Origin: Arctopsyche grandis
Taxonomy: Eukaryota; Arthropoda; Insecta; Trichoptera; Hydropsychidae
Direction of reading: 5' to 3'
DNA: 64,000 bases
Assembly (NCBI RefSeq): GCF_051622035.1
Contig: NC_135358.1
Location: 8,225,001 to 8,289,000, forward strand
The notes beneath the pieces were generated by a model. That model was given only the letters and a program-made list of their open reading frames with translations. It was not told the DNA's origin and ran no database searches. The translations under genes were made by a program, and so were the position numbers. Positions 20,776 to 32,620 of this stretch are shown piece after piece; within the stretch, counting starts at the first letter, position 1, and every line of letters starts with the position of its first letter.

Positions 20776-21726
20776 GAACAAACTTTAGTGTTTTATAAAG
20801 TACATTTCAAAAATGTAAGCCGGAAATATTATATGTATGTATGTATACAAATCACAAAAGTGTTAAATGAAATTAATAAAAAGATATTTAATAAATGTTT
20901 TCTGTAATCGTGAATCGATTTTAAAACGTGAATTTTGCAAAGCTTTTAAGCTTATGGGCCACAACAACGCCTATAAAAAAAACTTGAGTCACGGATTTTT
21001 GATCACAATAAGGTGGGATAGATTTGGGTTTAAAAGCATGTCTCGATGATACGAGTAGATGTTTACGTGCATGACAAATGTGAAAATAGGTAATGTTCGT
21101 CGGTGCATATTTTCAATACCGGATCCTGTCGGAACGATGTTACGCGTCCGTCGTTATCGCAATGGCCGCCGTCCAACAACCTAATCCCGAGTTTGACAAA
21201 AAAATGTACAGAAAAGTTTCCACATGCTATCGCAAAACGCCATAAATAAGTGAGATAACGATCGCAACTCGAGAGTGGATTTTTTCAGAAATTCCTTCAG
21301 CAATTAGCCGCGGGGGCCCCTCACGGGTGACATCACGCCACCTAGCCGTTAATACTTCAAAAGAATTTCGAGTAGTATCACCTTTTCTCGTTTCGATTTT
21401 TTTCCCCCAACACTTGGCGAACAAAAGGAAAATCTTATTTATTGCCAACGGGGACGTTTTCTAGAATGGAATACTAGTGCAACTCGGAACGTCCGAAAGG
21501 AGTTATCCGAAATGCATCCGGCTTAGATAGGCGTTGGCGAAACGATTCATAAATCGATTCGAATTTATCCCAAGGGAAAATCACTAACACATTCCTAGAA
21601 ACCTTCCAGCCGCCAAATTGACTAAGAAACAAAGGTACTTTTATTTTCAATGGAAAAATGCGCAAATTATCACAAGTAATGATATTATTTTACACAAAAC
21701 GAAGGTACCTGTGAATCTACATATTT
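20776..21726. other. Unique region, no gene recognised
   Basis: 20776-21060 is AT-rich. 21060-21620 is less AT-rich and CG-containing (CCGGATCCTGTCGGAACGAT near 21119) and holds no frame I recognise. It resembles the other complex islands in being free of the repeat families. Confidence 0.3.
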
Positions 21727-22012
21727 TGATTTTCAAATGCTTTTTATTACTACTAAATTACATTCACAATACATCTTATACCTATTTTAATAGCTACTGA
21801 TCTACTGATCATTTTCTATTTTACAATTTTTATTTAATTTGTTTAGCAATCATAGTATTATATTATTCTAATGTTAATGTACAACATAATATGAAATAGA
21901 GCTCAAAAACCTATTTACAATTCTTATAAATGCTCATAATACATCTAATACATAATATTAATTAAAAACTATCTAAAGTCGACGATCTAAAGCAGATTTT
22001 GTTTAGGTAATC
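21727..22012. repeat. Interspersed repeat E, copy 1
   Basis: About 285 bp nearly identical to 58043-58352 in the same orientation (shared blocks: AGCTACTGATCTACTGATCA, AAACCTATTTACAATTCTTA, GATCTAAAGCAGATT). The class is unknown and there is no coding frame. Confidence 0.8.
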
Positions 22013-22089
22013 TAGTATATGTATACATACATATAACTCTGCACTGAAACGCTTTAATTTGTTTATATAACAAAATATAACCCGATTAT

Positions 22090-22305
22090 CATTGTTTGGG
22101 TTCGGTGATTGTTGGTCACAAAGTGGTTGCCCAAAAGTCACAAAAATCTCTATGACGGAAAATCTGGCAGCCGAAAAGTGCATCATACTAACGATAACCA
22201 TCACACTAACGAGAACTCGAGTGCCAAATATTCCGTATTTGCGATTTTCATGGCAAAAATTGTCTTTTGGGCGATTGCAATGTGACTAATAATCCAATTT
22301 GATAA
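22090..22305. mobile_element. Single arm of the large foldback family
   Basis: Matches the right arm of the foldback element 48460-49348 (TTCGGTGATT, TCACAAAAATCTCTATGACG, TAACGAGAACTCGAGTGCCA, CGATTTTCATGGCAAAAATT). It ends near AATCCAATT. No partner arm is present here. Confidence 0.75.
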
Positions 22306-22309
22306 TTTT

Positions 22310-22550
22310 TTTTTTTGGTGGTTGCGTTAATGCTAACCACCGAGAGGTTTTCGAGTTGAAGTCCGAATTTGATATATTCGCAAGTGTTTGTGTAGTACTG
22401 CTTGGATATGTGTGACTTCAAGTCAATCGCTTCCTATCAGAGTTTGCCAATTTATCTGATTCCGTCGTTGAAACGGTTCCTAATCAAATTGGCAAAACCA
22501 TCCTACCCACTATGTCACCACTGTTTGATTGTGATGTCAATTTTATAATC
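22310..22550 (+). mobile_element. Diverged SINE fragment
   Basis: A tRNA-like head with a weak B-box (GAGTTGAAGTCC) is followed by a clear central domain (GACTTCAAGTCAATCGCTTC, TCAGAGTTTGCCAATTTATC at about 22413-22455) and the TGTCACCACT block. It has no terminal hairpin. Confidence 0.65.
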
Positions 22551-23315
22551 CCTAAATTTTTATATGTATGTATGTATGTACAATTTTAATACCATAACAA
22601 CACCATGGGAAAATATAAATTTTAAATTGCATATTTATTTTAATTTTCTAAGAAGATATTCATACATATACGATTATGTAGATATTTTTGATCATATTTT
22701 ATTTTTGTTACATTTTTTATACATACATAGGTACATGCTTAGCCGTATAGACGCCCTGGTGTTTATGTATCTGTAATTATCACTATGGCTAAATTGAAGT
22801 AAGTAAATATACCTATACATATGTACATACATATTTGCTTTATTAAGAAATAAAATACTACATACTATTTATTATGTTTTCTTTCTATGTATAAAAATAA
22901 GAGGCGTAGCTAGAGTAGTTTGCATATGGAGACAAACATCCCACTAGCGCTCCCCCCCCCCTCCCCCTATTTTTTTTATTTTTTTTTCTATTCACAATTT
23001 AAGTAAAATGTCAAAATTACCATTTACTAGCAGCAAACAAAGTAAGTTGAATTAAAAGGAGAATATTGTCATTTTCGTAAATACATATGTAGATAGGGTG
23101 AACTCTCCCCTCCTTCCAGATAACAACAGTTTATACCTATCAAATACATATATGCACATATAAATATATGTATGTATATATATGTTCATATAATTGATCA
23201 TCCAGAATTTGAATCATTTTAAAATACTTTATACTTTTTTATAATTTTCTTCTTCATTTTTTGATACTCTAATTTAACAAAGGTTATATATCTTGTATGT
23301 TGTATTAAAACTAGG
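22551..23315. other. AT-rich, simple repeats only
   Basis: TATG/CATA and T-rich runs. The AGGCGTAGCTAGAGTAG stretch with a C-run at 22900-22970 resembles a degraded hAT end (compare 41623), but no second end is seen. Confidence 0.35.
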
Positions 23316-23323
23316 CTATTTAC

Positions 23324-23526
23324 TAGGGATCCCAAATCCGAATATTCGAATACTTTTTATACGAACTTATCTTTTTATTTTCAATCTGCAGCACATTTAG
23401 TTCTATTTGATGCTATGGATAATGATTCTATTAAAATTTTAATAATATCAAGAACTTCTTAAAACTACAAATACATAATTTAAAGCTACTATTCGATATT
23501 CGATATTCGAATATTTGGGATCCCTA
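23324..23526. mobile_element. 203-bp hAT-type MITE
   Basis: Ends TAGGGATCCCAAAT...ATTTGGGATCCCTA with perfect 8-bp TSDs CTATTTAC (23316-23323 and 23527-23534). The arms continue as ATTCGAATA-type inverted repeats. A decayed relative lies at 19667-19812. Confidence 0.9.
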
Positions 23527-23611
23527 CTATTTACTCGTTATTTACTGGTCATATTTTTATAATTTCACCTCCTATATAACATCACCCGTAACTTTCAGGC
23601 GATAATAATGC

Positions 23612-23795
23612 ATACTATTTGTTTTCCTTATATTTATCTTTTTCATTTTTGTAAAAATCTATTATTGGACTCGGATGTTACATATATTATTTATTTACTA
23701 TTTGTTTTTTTTATACATATCTATGTACATCCTGTCTGTTGATTTTTCAATTAATAAAATAAAATAAAAATAAAATAAAATACTATATTTTATTT
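23612..23795 (+). repeat. Retroposon-like repeat D, 5'-truncated copy
   Basis: Identical over most of its length to the last part of 20507-20775, including TATTATTGGACTCGGATGTT and the AATAAAATAAAA tail. It begins about 110 bp further in. Confidence 0.8.
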
Positions 23796-25261
23796 ATGTA
23801 ATTCATATTGAACATGACAGTATGCATAATGTGTTTCAGAGAGAGCAAATCCATGTGATTTTATTTTGACTTTATAAAAAATAAAATCATAAAAATGCGG
23901 TCGTCAAATAACTGCTCGAGTGCCTTATTTACGTTTTGTGTACACATGTAGGTATAGTTCTCTACTAATGCGCTTACGAATTTGATTTGAGTGTGTATTT
24001 AAATTGATCGTATAATTAATGAGATACGCCGGCAAAGCGTGGCTGCATTTTTTGTGCAATTAGTAAGAATTCGAAAATAATGTTTATTGTAATAAGGCGG
24101 CAGTCCGAATGTTATGCGGCCACCGTCGATTGTCTTTGGCGGACCACCGTGAGCGCGTCTCGTCCTTTTGTTGCGCATATTTATTTATTTTGCTCGAAAA
24201 TTGGAGATGGAATTGTTCGCAGGTCGGTGAGCAGATCGGGACCCGCCCATCTTTGTCAGTTAACCGAAAGATAGGCCGCCCTTACACAAAAAAAGGGGAC
24301 CAAGACCGAACGGAGAGGAAAAAACCCCATCGTCCCAGATAACATCGACTGTTCACGTTAAACAATTGACGAAGGTCGGCTTCCTGACAACCTCACCTGA
24401 ACACCATCGTCGCTGATGGACTCTCACGTCCCGTTCCAAACCTTCAAATCTCGTCCCAAAATACCCTCAAATATTGTCTTCTGGCTTCTGGATCATTGGA
24501 ACATCCGTTTTGCATTTTTGATCAGATCGCTATACCTACTAATACTACGAAATAGAAATGCATTGCAATTATGAATCAATTCAAATTCACTTTTAAATTC
24601 AAATTCAATTTCACTAGCACCATCTATCGGGAAAATTGTATACTAAACTCCGACTGATTTTCTTTTTGTACGCATTTTCTTTTGATGCAGTACTAAATAT
24701 GTAAAAATTAAACACACCGTATAAAATGATCACTGCAAAAATAAATAAAAAATATTTAATTGTATAGATGAAAAATTTATTAGACCTCTACTGAACCTTC
24801 AAATGTATTATATTTCTTCTTCATATCGCGTGATATATTAAAATTAAATTGTGTTTCACGCGATTGGATTGATTTTTTTTTTAATAGTTTCAACATTTTC
24901 AACATTTTCAACATGACAGGTATTATATTTTTAATACCAGAACATGCTATCATTAAAAAATCTTATTTAAATATGTACGCAGTAACGATAAATTCGAGAT
25001 CTAAATAAACTCGAGATTTTGACTGATCACGTTTTCATGATCTAAAAAAATGTGTCTGTGTATTTTGAGGATTTTTTGAACATCGTTAATCCTTTCAAAC
25101 TGAAACAAAGTATCGGTTTCTGAATTGCTTATCGATATGACGTAAATTTATTTCAAAATTTTTAGTTGACCGGAATTTTCTTATTTTAAGTTTTTGGATT
25201 CAATTATATCCTAAGCCACTCAACCATTCATACTAAAACTTTTTACGTGTAATATTTTATT
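23796..25261. other. Unique region with one complex island
   Basis: 24040-24480 is less AT-rich. Small frames at 24080-24342 overlap each other and match nothing known. 24490-25250 is AT-rich with CAACATTTTCAACATTTTCA repeats near 24890. No gene can be supported. Confidence 0.3.
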
Positions 25262-25680
25262 TTTATTTTTATTTTTATTTTATTTATTGAAAAATCAACA
25301 GACAGGATGTACATAGATATGTATAAAAAACAAATAGTAAATAAATAATATATGTAACATCCGAGTCCAATAATAGATTTTTACAAAAATGAAAAAGATA
25401 AATATAAGGAAACGAATTAAAAAGTAAAGAATATAGGCATGACAAAATATGTAGAACATTGCATAATTAAACTATAGTATTAAAATATTTGGAAAAGGTT
25501 ATAAAATAGAATATAAGAAGAAATTGAAATTTACAAATATAAAACAAATGAAAAAGGTAAATACAAAATAAACAAATGAAAAGGAAAAGAATGAAAGCTA
25601 TAATATGATTAAATAGCACATTACATAACTAAACTAAAGTATAAAAATCTTGGAAATATTGGAAAAATAGAATAGGAGAA
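25262..25680 (-). repeat. Retroposon-like repeat D, inverted, with partial duplication
   Basis: 25262-25530 is the reverse complement of 20507-20775. The following 25540-25680 is a diverged second version of the 5' part (GAATAGGAGAAGAAAT against GAATATAAGAAGAAAT), so the full repeat may contain an internal tandem duplication. Confidence 0.75.
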
Positions 25681-26744
25681 GAAATGAATCAATCCATCAA
25701 TAGAAATAATACATTTCATATTACTTTATTTATATATATTATTTTTTATTTTCTGTGTCTGATTTGCATCCCCTATCTGTGTGTTTCTTTCCGCCTACCA
25801 AATAAAGCATCTCTAAATTCCCATAAAACAATAATTCCACTAATTATTACGACCGACAATGCGCTCGAATATGGTAGTTTAAACAATAAAATTTCGGTCG
25901 TACTATCGTACTTTTGACCCATTCCCATCGCTAATGTGTATCATTTATACGGTCGTGTTTAATTCGGCGAGGATTCAGTCACATCATCATCATCCTTGAC
26001 GGCGGTTAACATTTTTGAGTAATGATTTAATAAGGACCGACGTCCTGTCTGCTGGCACGGTCGTGTCCTAATTACAGGGAACCCTCGACCTGGTGCGTTG
26101 GCAATCGCAACACTAAGTGGGACATAACGACCGTGTCTTTTGCGGCTCTATGAATGAGAACGATTCCTCTTCGATTCTCTGGCCCATTCACACGCCCAAA
26201 CGTCAACCATTGGTAGGAGAACCACTCGAGATATTCAGTCAGTAGCTTGTATGGTACAATGGAATAATCCTTTTCTTATGTTTGAAAACAAAAAAATAGT
26301 CAATCGTTCTTGTGTACGCTGTGCAAAACTTTGAATGGTGTCATGTTGCAAAAGATCAAAGTCGATGTATGTATATAATTACAAGGACATAATTTGGGAC
26401 TTCGGGGGAGGGGAATTTGCCTTCAGAAGCTTTGGCCAGGCCAAAAAGACACATGTCATTTGATAAAATGCTATGAATCCTTATCAAATCGATCATTCGT
26501 TACTAAAAATTTCGATTACCAGCTCTTCGAATAAAAAAAAAGTTTTATAAATAACAACCAAAAATTGGCCCAAATTTCACTACTCCTGCTGTGGAAAAAT
26601 CAGAAATGACGTTTCTGATTAACGTGAAGTATGATAGAGGTTGGTGACATAGTGGAAGTACACATGTACATTGTAACGAATCTAACATAGTAATGATTGG
26701 GTTTTATTTATTGGGAATAGGATGAAGCTTATACTCAAATAGTC
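25681..26744. other. Unique region with a complex island
   Basis: 25925-26250 is notably complex and CG-containing (GACCGACGTCCTGTCTGCTG near 26035). Frames are short and unrecognised. The frame at 25684-25917 lies in AT-rich DNA and is hydrophobic only because of T-richness. Confidence 0.3.
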
Positions 26745-26753
26745 ACTAAAATG

Positions 26754-27073
26754 CGGTCTCCGTGACGAGCCAGAATGTTAAATTACAGAAACACAAATAT
26801 CGGAAGGCAAAGATCGAAAATCGAAAGATCAAAAAAAAGGGTGCATGGTAAACGGTACATACTCACTTAATTTGCGCGCGCAGAATACGGGAGGAAAAGC
26901 CTGTTCCTGTTGTTCCTGTTGTACCCTGCTCGCGCAAATTAAGTGAGTATGTACCGTTTACCGTGCATCCTTTTTTTTTTGATCTTTCGACTTAAGATCT
27001 TTCGATTTTCGATCTTTGCCTTCCGATATTTGTGTTTTCTGTAATTTAACATTCTGGCTCGTCACGTAGACCC
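26754..27073. mobile_element. Mutator-like foldback MITE, intact copy
   Basis: Nearly the whole 320 bp is a pair of long inverted arms (CGGTCTCCGTGACGAGCC ... CTCGTCACGTAGACCC) around a short loop. The arms include a CGAAAGATC-rich stretch and TGCATGGTAAACGGTACATA. Perfect 9-bp TSDs ACTAAAATG occur at 26745-26753 and 27074-27082. A 9-bp TSD with long arms is characteristic of Mutator-like elements. No transposase is present. Confidence 0.9.
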
Positions 27074-27269
27074 ACTAAAATGATATATGTATTTATGTAC
27101 ATAGAAGTATAATTGAAAAAATATCCCTAGTCAAATTCCAAACCTTTTTACTATGGTGGAAAATATGGTTTTTCTGTAACATGTTTTATTTGTTTGAACT
27201 ATTAAACAAAGGCTTTTTCAGTATTCATCGTTCATTAGCAAAACTTTTAAATATAATAAGATAAAGACA

Positions 27270-27345
27270 TTTTATTTATTTTATTTTAATAAGCATATAC
27301 CACTGTGTCTTCACATGTTACACCAATATGACACTATAGACAGAT
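27270..27345 (-). repeat. Eroded SINE 3' end (minus)
   Basis: TTTATTTATTTTATTTTAAT, then a weak hairpin around 27302-27336 whose minus-strand loop reads ATTGGTGTAACATGTGAA. This resembles the type I loop (ATTGGGGTTTACCTGTAA), while the stem (AGTGTC/GACACA) is different. Confidence 0.5.
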
Positions 27346-29249
27346 AAAATATATGTACGTAGACAAGAATATACACATTTTATATAATCATATGTGCATA
27401 TAAAATATATAAAAAAATATATTTCATTTTATTTAACAAAGCTTCACATTGATTCGAGTAATTAACGTTTAAGTGCGATAAATAAATTTCGTAAATCTTC
27501 TTTTGATTAATTCTTTAACACATACATTTCAGATTTTCCCTTGATTTTCTTTGATAAAATTCTAGCATGGTGGAGGTAAATATTAGTATTGCTAAATTTT
27601 CATATTCACTAAATGACTAAATTCAATTCGAGTTAATTCACAAATTGTTATCACTGCTTTTAAATCGATATGTCCAGAATCTTGGAAAAGCGGAATTAAC
27701 CTATTACAGTATTTTTAAATATTGTAAAACGCAAAACACTATATATAATGTTTTTGGTATATTTCTATAAATAAAGAAAAGTGGACTTGAAAAAGTGAAA
27801 AATGTACAATTTACTATGCATTTTGATTTTCCTTTTGTTTTTCACTATGTTTACTTTATCTTTTTTACTTGTTTGCTTATTTACTTACGTTTTTTTCTAA
27901 TAAAATGATGCAATCCATGAACAATAAAAAAAAATGAATTAGTATCGAAAAACTAAGTAGATTTTCCTATATAGTAGTTCTTACCTACAAGTATAAGGTT
28001 AAAGTTGTTTACCACTGCATATGTATCAACTCACATATAGTTTAATAACATACAGTTTTTCAGTGCATTTCTGAGATGTGCACCTTGTGATTTTGTCCTT
28101 TCAAATTGACGGTTGCGCATCAATCAATCATCTTCCCTTGACGTTATTGTCTATCGAAATATGTGGCGTGCTCAATTTTAAAATTAGGAATTTAGGGGAA
28201 CATAATAAAACGCAACATTTTATTGCCCGTCTTAATTGACCGACGTTTGTTGGAGCCAATTGAGAAAATTATGGGTAACATATAAAATGCATTAAATTCA
28301 TTATAAATACAAATAAAATATAATATTAGTCGGGTTGGTTGTTTTTAGTTCGGCGAAGGAATTCGCATATTTTTAGTGTCGATTATGTTTTATTGTTTAC
28401 TCGCGCTCTTCGTGGATAAGTTTACGCTCGAATTTACGAATGTGGAATGTTTACCCTTAAAAAATAATTTTAAAATTGTAGACAAGTGCCACGAAGAGTA
28501 AAAGAGAGAGATTATAAACGAGGGGTGGTGCCAGAAGGCGGAGTCTGTTCACCTCTTGACCAATCGCGCAATAGGGTTAACCAGCCGGGTGTATCAAAGG
28601 ATGGTTAGGGCTTGTAATCAATTTCCAAATCATGGGATGCGAGATGCAATCACTTCTTCTATATACCCTAAATGTATAGATATACCTATAGTATATAATA
28701 TCTTCATGGATACAACCGAATCAAATTATTATTTTATATCAAAATTACCTATACGTTATATATGTTCTAAATCAATACTACATATTTATATAAGCAGGTA
28801 CATATTCCATCATTCAAATCGATTGTATATCAATTTCTTAGTGTGATTGAATAATTAGGATGTCTGTCAATATATAATGCATGTTGAAATATGTATATAT
28901 GTATCTTGCGCAATCTACATATTTTCTTTGCTTGATATTTGCACAACGTTTTCGACATGGTAAAAACCTAAATATGCGGTTGAGGATCGTTTGAGGGCGA
29001 TTTGAATTTGAAATGTCACAAAAAACCTTTGTTATTCTGTTGTATCAATACAGTAGAAGAATACAACTTTATTAGTATAGGTTTTTGAAGATAGTACCTA
29101 TGTATGTATAATATAGAATTTATCGAATGTGAAGCGCATTAAAGTGTGTAACTATGCTTCTCAAATTTTATTCGATAAAATTTATGTCGGAATGTTATAA
29201 AAATATAAAAGTTTTCTTCTCGTGAATCGAGATGTTTTTTAAAAAAAAA
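27346..29249. other. Mostly AT-rich, one complex island, no gene
   Basis: 28080-28620 is less AT-rich. The plus frame at 28556-28846 begins in it but soon enters AT-rich DNA and matches nothing known. The remainder holds simple A/T sequence. Confidence 0.3.
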
Positions 29250-29600
29250 TAGCCATTCACCTCCACTGCTGGATGAAGGCCTCTCCAACACGCTTTCACA
29301 CGTCTCTGTTTTGTGCAACTCTCATCCCACATCTCTCCCCACACATTTTCCTATTTTCATTTACCCATCTTCACTGCGGTCTTCCTTTTACCCTTTTACA
29401 TTCTCTCGGGGGCCATTCCAGCACTTACCTTGTCCACCTTCTACCATTCTTCTAGCTACGTGACTCGCCCATTGCCATTTCAATCTCTTCATTCTCTCCA
29501 CTATATCCACTGTTATACTTCTCATCCACGTATTCCGCTTCCTATATTTTCTCGTTCATTCCATATTCCTTTGAGTGCATTGGACTGTGTAAGATTTTAA
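29250..29600 (-). pseudogene. RTE retrotransposon 3' end (minus)
   Basis: Reverse complement of the terminal coding part of the RTE element at 53505-55290: CCACTGCTGGATGAAGGCCT corresponds to its EAFIQQW stretch, and further matches run to GAGTGCATTGGACT. Frames are broken. Confidence 0.75.
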
Positions 29601-29639
29601 CGTTCAATGTCCAATTTTAACATCTGCACGTCATCGCTG

Positions 29640-29998
29640 CAAAATTCACTGTGAAACTTGGACATTGAACGCCAAAATTTTACACAAAGTCCAATACAAG
29701 AAGTATGGAACAACGTGTGCTCAGTATAATGAGGAAATATAGGAAACGGAATACGAGGGGGAAAAGTATGAGAAGTTGACATATTGGAGGGGCCGAAGAG
29801 ATTGAAATGGCTATGAAATGGCTATGAAGTGCTAGAATGGTACCATAAAGAATTTAAAAGGGTGAAAGGAAGGCTGCACGGAAGATGAGTGGATAAAATT
29901 AGAAAAATGCGTGAAGTGAGATGGATGCGATTTGCGACGAATGGAAGCGTGAGCGTGGAGAGGCCTTCATCCAGCAGTGGATGACAGTAAATGTTATG
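29640..29998 (+). pseudogene. RTE retrotransposon 3' end (plus), head to head with the previous
   Basis: GAAACTTGGACATTGAACGC through GAGGCCTTCATCCAGCAGTG follows the RTE C-terminal region in the plus direction. With 29250-29600 it forms an inverted pair about 40 bp apart. Frames are disrupted. Confidence 0.75.
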
Positions 29999-30109
29999 AA
30001 ATAGAAGATATGTAGATAAAGATAACATAAATTCGAATGAAATACCACGTGAATAGGTGAAAAATATATTCATACATAGAGACAAAAATCCCATTTTGGA
30101 AAGAATAAA

Positions 30110-30205
30110 TAATGAGAGTTTCCCAAAACAGAGACGAATAGAAAAGTGTTCATCCAAAGAGGACTTCATCCAAAAATGGAATGGTGAACGGCTGTGAATG
30201 ATAAT
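30110..30205 (+). pseudogene. Short RTE 3' remnant
   Basis: CAAAACAGAGACGAATAGAA through CATCCAAAAATGGAATGG and TGAATGATAATAAT matches the last about 90 bp of an RTE copy, including the degenerated TGATGA tail. Confidence 0.6.
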
Positions 30206-31440
30206 AATTATGACGATGTCTGTAATACATTTGTGATTTTTCATTTAATCACGAATATTATTGAATGCCAGCGAGTTTATTTTAAAATAAAATGAATTAT
30301 TTATTATTATAGCGTATGAAAGTTGTAGAAACAATGAATGAATTTAGATGGAGGGCCTTAAATCAACAAGACGTAGCCGCTTTGTCTGGGGCGCCGAGCC
30401 GCTCCGTAACCAAGCTTATTCCAAGACATATCACAAATAAAACCAACAAAAATTTAATGACACATTAAAAAACAATAAGAAACGTATACGATTCAATAAA
30501 AATTTATATTCAAATATAAACATTAAAATTCCCAAACATCTATGCAACTTTGTTGCTATCATTTTCCGGGTTTTTCTTTTTACAAGTGTCTACATATGCA
30601 CTAAGATGCAACAGATCGGATTGAGCTTATTTTTCAAAACCATATTGTATCTGAGTTCAAAGTTCACTATCGATTCTCGTTCGAAATTGGAAAAATTCAT
30701 ATAAAATTGCGTTTACTTCAAAATCGTATAGCAATGCTTGAGTGGGGGGGGGGGGGTTTGGTTTGAAGGTGAGCTTTAAGGATTTTTCTTTTACGTGAAA
30801 ATCTTTCGAATGTTGCGCATTATCGTGGTAGGTGATGCAATATCGCCGATGTCGTGATAAGGGCCATGTATTGATGAGTGTGGTTGGGATTTGGGAGTCC
30901 TTGTTCCCATGCGAGCCATTAATAAAGCTCCATCTTGGTGGAGTCCGTGAGAGCTTTCGGAATTCCGACCCGACCACACAGTCGTGCTCAGACCGAACAA
31001 CGCGTAAAATTTATTTAGTTTTATTTTTTATTTTAAATGGTCGTGCAATACGCACATCACTATAACTTTTGTATTATATTCTTTTATTTATGTTCATTTT
31101 TTTACTATATTAGTATAATAAAATTTAATGTCGTAAATATGTATGCTTGAAAGATATTAACGGGTATGGATGTATGTCTGTACATAAGTACCGACTTGCC
31201 ATTGTAATTAAGATCGGTATCGATCTGATGCTGTAAAATTGATTCATGGTACATAACGACTCACTAGTGACTAATTATGTAAATACTTCATCGTTAACGA
31301 GGGCACAAATTTATGACGTATTTATACACCGAAATGGGAATTGAATCCATGAGTAGTCGTTTGCGCCGAAGTCGATACAATTTCAATCATTGCACTTTAA
31401 CACTCGGAATTAATTCATATTGTAATTTTTAATATATAAT
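30206..31440. other. Unique region with a 13-G run
   Basis: 30640-31000 is more complex, with overlapping unrecognised frames on both strands and a poly-G run at 30744-30757. 31060-31440 is AT-rich. The stretch 31329-31400 (GGGAATTGAATCCATGAG) resembles a minus-strand B-box and could be a decayed SINE head. Confidence 0.3.
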
Positions 31441-31444
31441 ACAC

Positions 31445-31800
31445 TTGTTGTTTTACCCGGCTTCGCTCAGTATTTGTAATATGGTTACCCGGCTTCGCTA
31501 ATAATTTGTAATATACATAGCTTAAACATGGCGAATGTAATAGAAAACATTTTATTAAATTTAGCTTCACGGATTCTACGAACCAAAACTAACATACATA
31601 CATACATACAAAGTGTCTTTCGAAATTATATGTCAAGAAGATGTTTGTGATGATTTGTTTTTTTTTATTAAATTTATTTGGATCGAAAAAAAATAATATT
31701 CAACCGATTGAATCGTCGTCATAGAAACTTTGACTTGTTTTCGATGTTCCCAAACAAAAATACGTACATACAAAGTCTCTTTCGAAATTATATATTAGAT
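31445..31800 (+). repeat. CCCGGCTT repeat family, copies 4 and 5
   Basis: One copy starts around 31446 (TTGTTTTACCCGGCTTCGCT) with a partly duplicated start (TACCCGGCTTCGCTAATAAT at 31485), and runs to GTGTCTTTCGAAATTATATG (31613-31632). A second, lacking its beginning, ends with CTCTTTCGAAATTATATATT (31774-31793). Confidence 0.7.
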
Positions 31801-32113
31801 TAGATATGCTTTGGAATTATGAAGCGAATGCAAAAATGAAGTAGATGTAGACTTGTTAACAATATAAATTTGCATGGAAAATTGTTTATCTATAAATAAT
31901 ATATAGACAATACAAAATATATAATAAATGTAATAATAGCGATATGATATTAATGACAATAATAATATACATAAATAATTTAAATAATCAATTGACAAAT
32001 ATTTTATGGTGGTCAGTATAGCAATTCCATCCATCGTATATACATATGTACATACATACCTATACAGTGATAAAACAGTTATGAGCAAATATCGGTATTG
32101 GAATAATGCTTTT
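31801..32113. other. AT-rich, nothing recognised
   Basis: TA-rich DNA. The minus frame 31795-32088 is T/A-driven and not a gene. Confidence 0.3.
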
Positions 32114-32121
32114 CAAATAAC

Positions 32122-32269
32122 CGGAGATCAACGGCCATGATTCTTTTATGCATACAAAATGGATCACTATTGTCAATTACTATTGCCCTACAAAGCAAGA
32201 AAGCTAAAAAAAGGTTGACAATAGTGAACCATTTTTTATGCATAAAAGAATCCTGGCTGCCGATCTCTG
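32122..32269. mobile_element. 148-bp hAT-type MITE with perfect TSD
   Basis: Termini CGGAGATCAACGG and CTGCCGATCTCTG are imperfect inverted repeats, and the arms contain ATGCATAAAAGAATC and GTTGACAATAGTGAACCATT. The TSDs CAAATAAC (32114-32121 and 32270-32277) are identical. The copy at 34814-34961 is the same length. Confidence 0.88.
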
Positions 32270-32277
32270 CAAATAAC

Positions 32278-32620
32278 AATAGGCCGCTCTATTAGTGTTC
32301 AAAGCAAGATAGCAAAAAATCATGGTTGAAAATAGTAATTGACTATAATAAACCATATTTTTTAGGAAAAGCATCGTTTTATCTTTGTTCTTAGCCTAAG
32401 AAATTGACAATAGTGAACCATTTTTTGTGCGAAAAGCATCCATCAACCGCCTAAGACTGGCTATGAGTAGACTTAGACGTTGGATTGTTGCTCGTCAAAT
32501 AACAATAGACCGCTCCATCAGAATACAGAGTAAAAGAGCAAAAAAGCATTGTTGACAATAGTGAACCATTTTTGCGCCAAAAGCAACATCCCAATGCCGA
32601 TATTTGGTTACGAGCAGTCA
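32278..32620. mobile_element. Decayed copies of the 148-bp MITE family
   Basis: Repeated arm blocks (CAAAGCAAGATAGCAAAAAA, TTGACAATAGTGAACCATTT twice, AGCATCCATCAACCGCCTAA) show at least two overlapping degenerate relatives. Exact ends are not visible. Confidence 0.6.

Noticed and set aside
29822-30244. 140-codon minus-strand frame
   Set aside because: It runs antisense through plus-strand RTE 3' remnants (CTTCATCCAGCAGTGG-type sequence), so it is a shadow of retrotransposon DNA.
30657-31065. Frames on both strands around the poly-G run
   Set aside because: Mutually overlapping with no recognisable motif. Poly-G translation and chance openness explain them.
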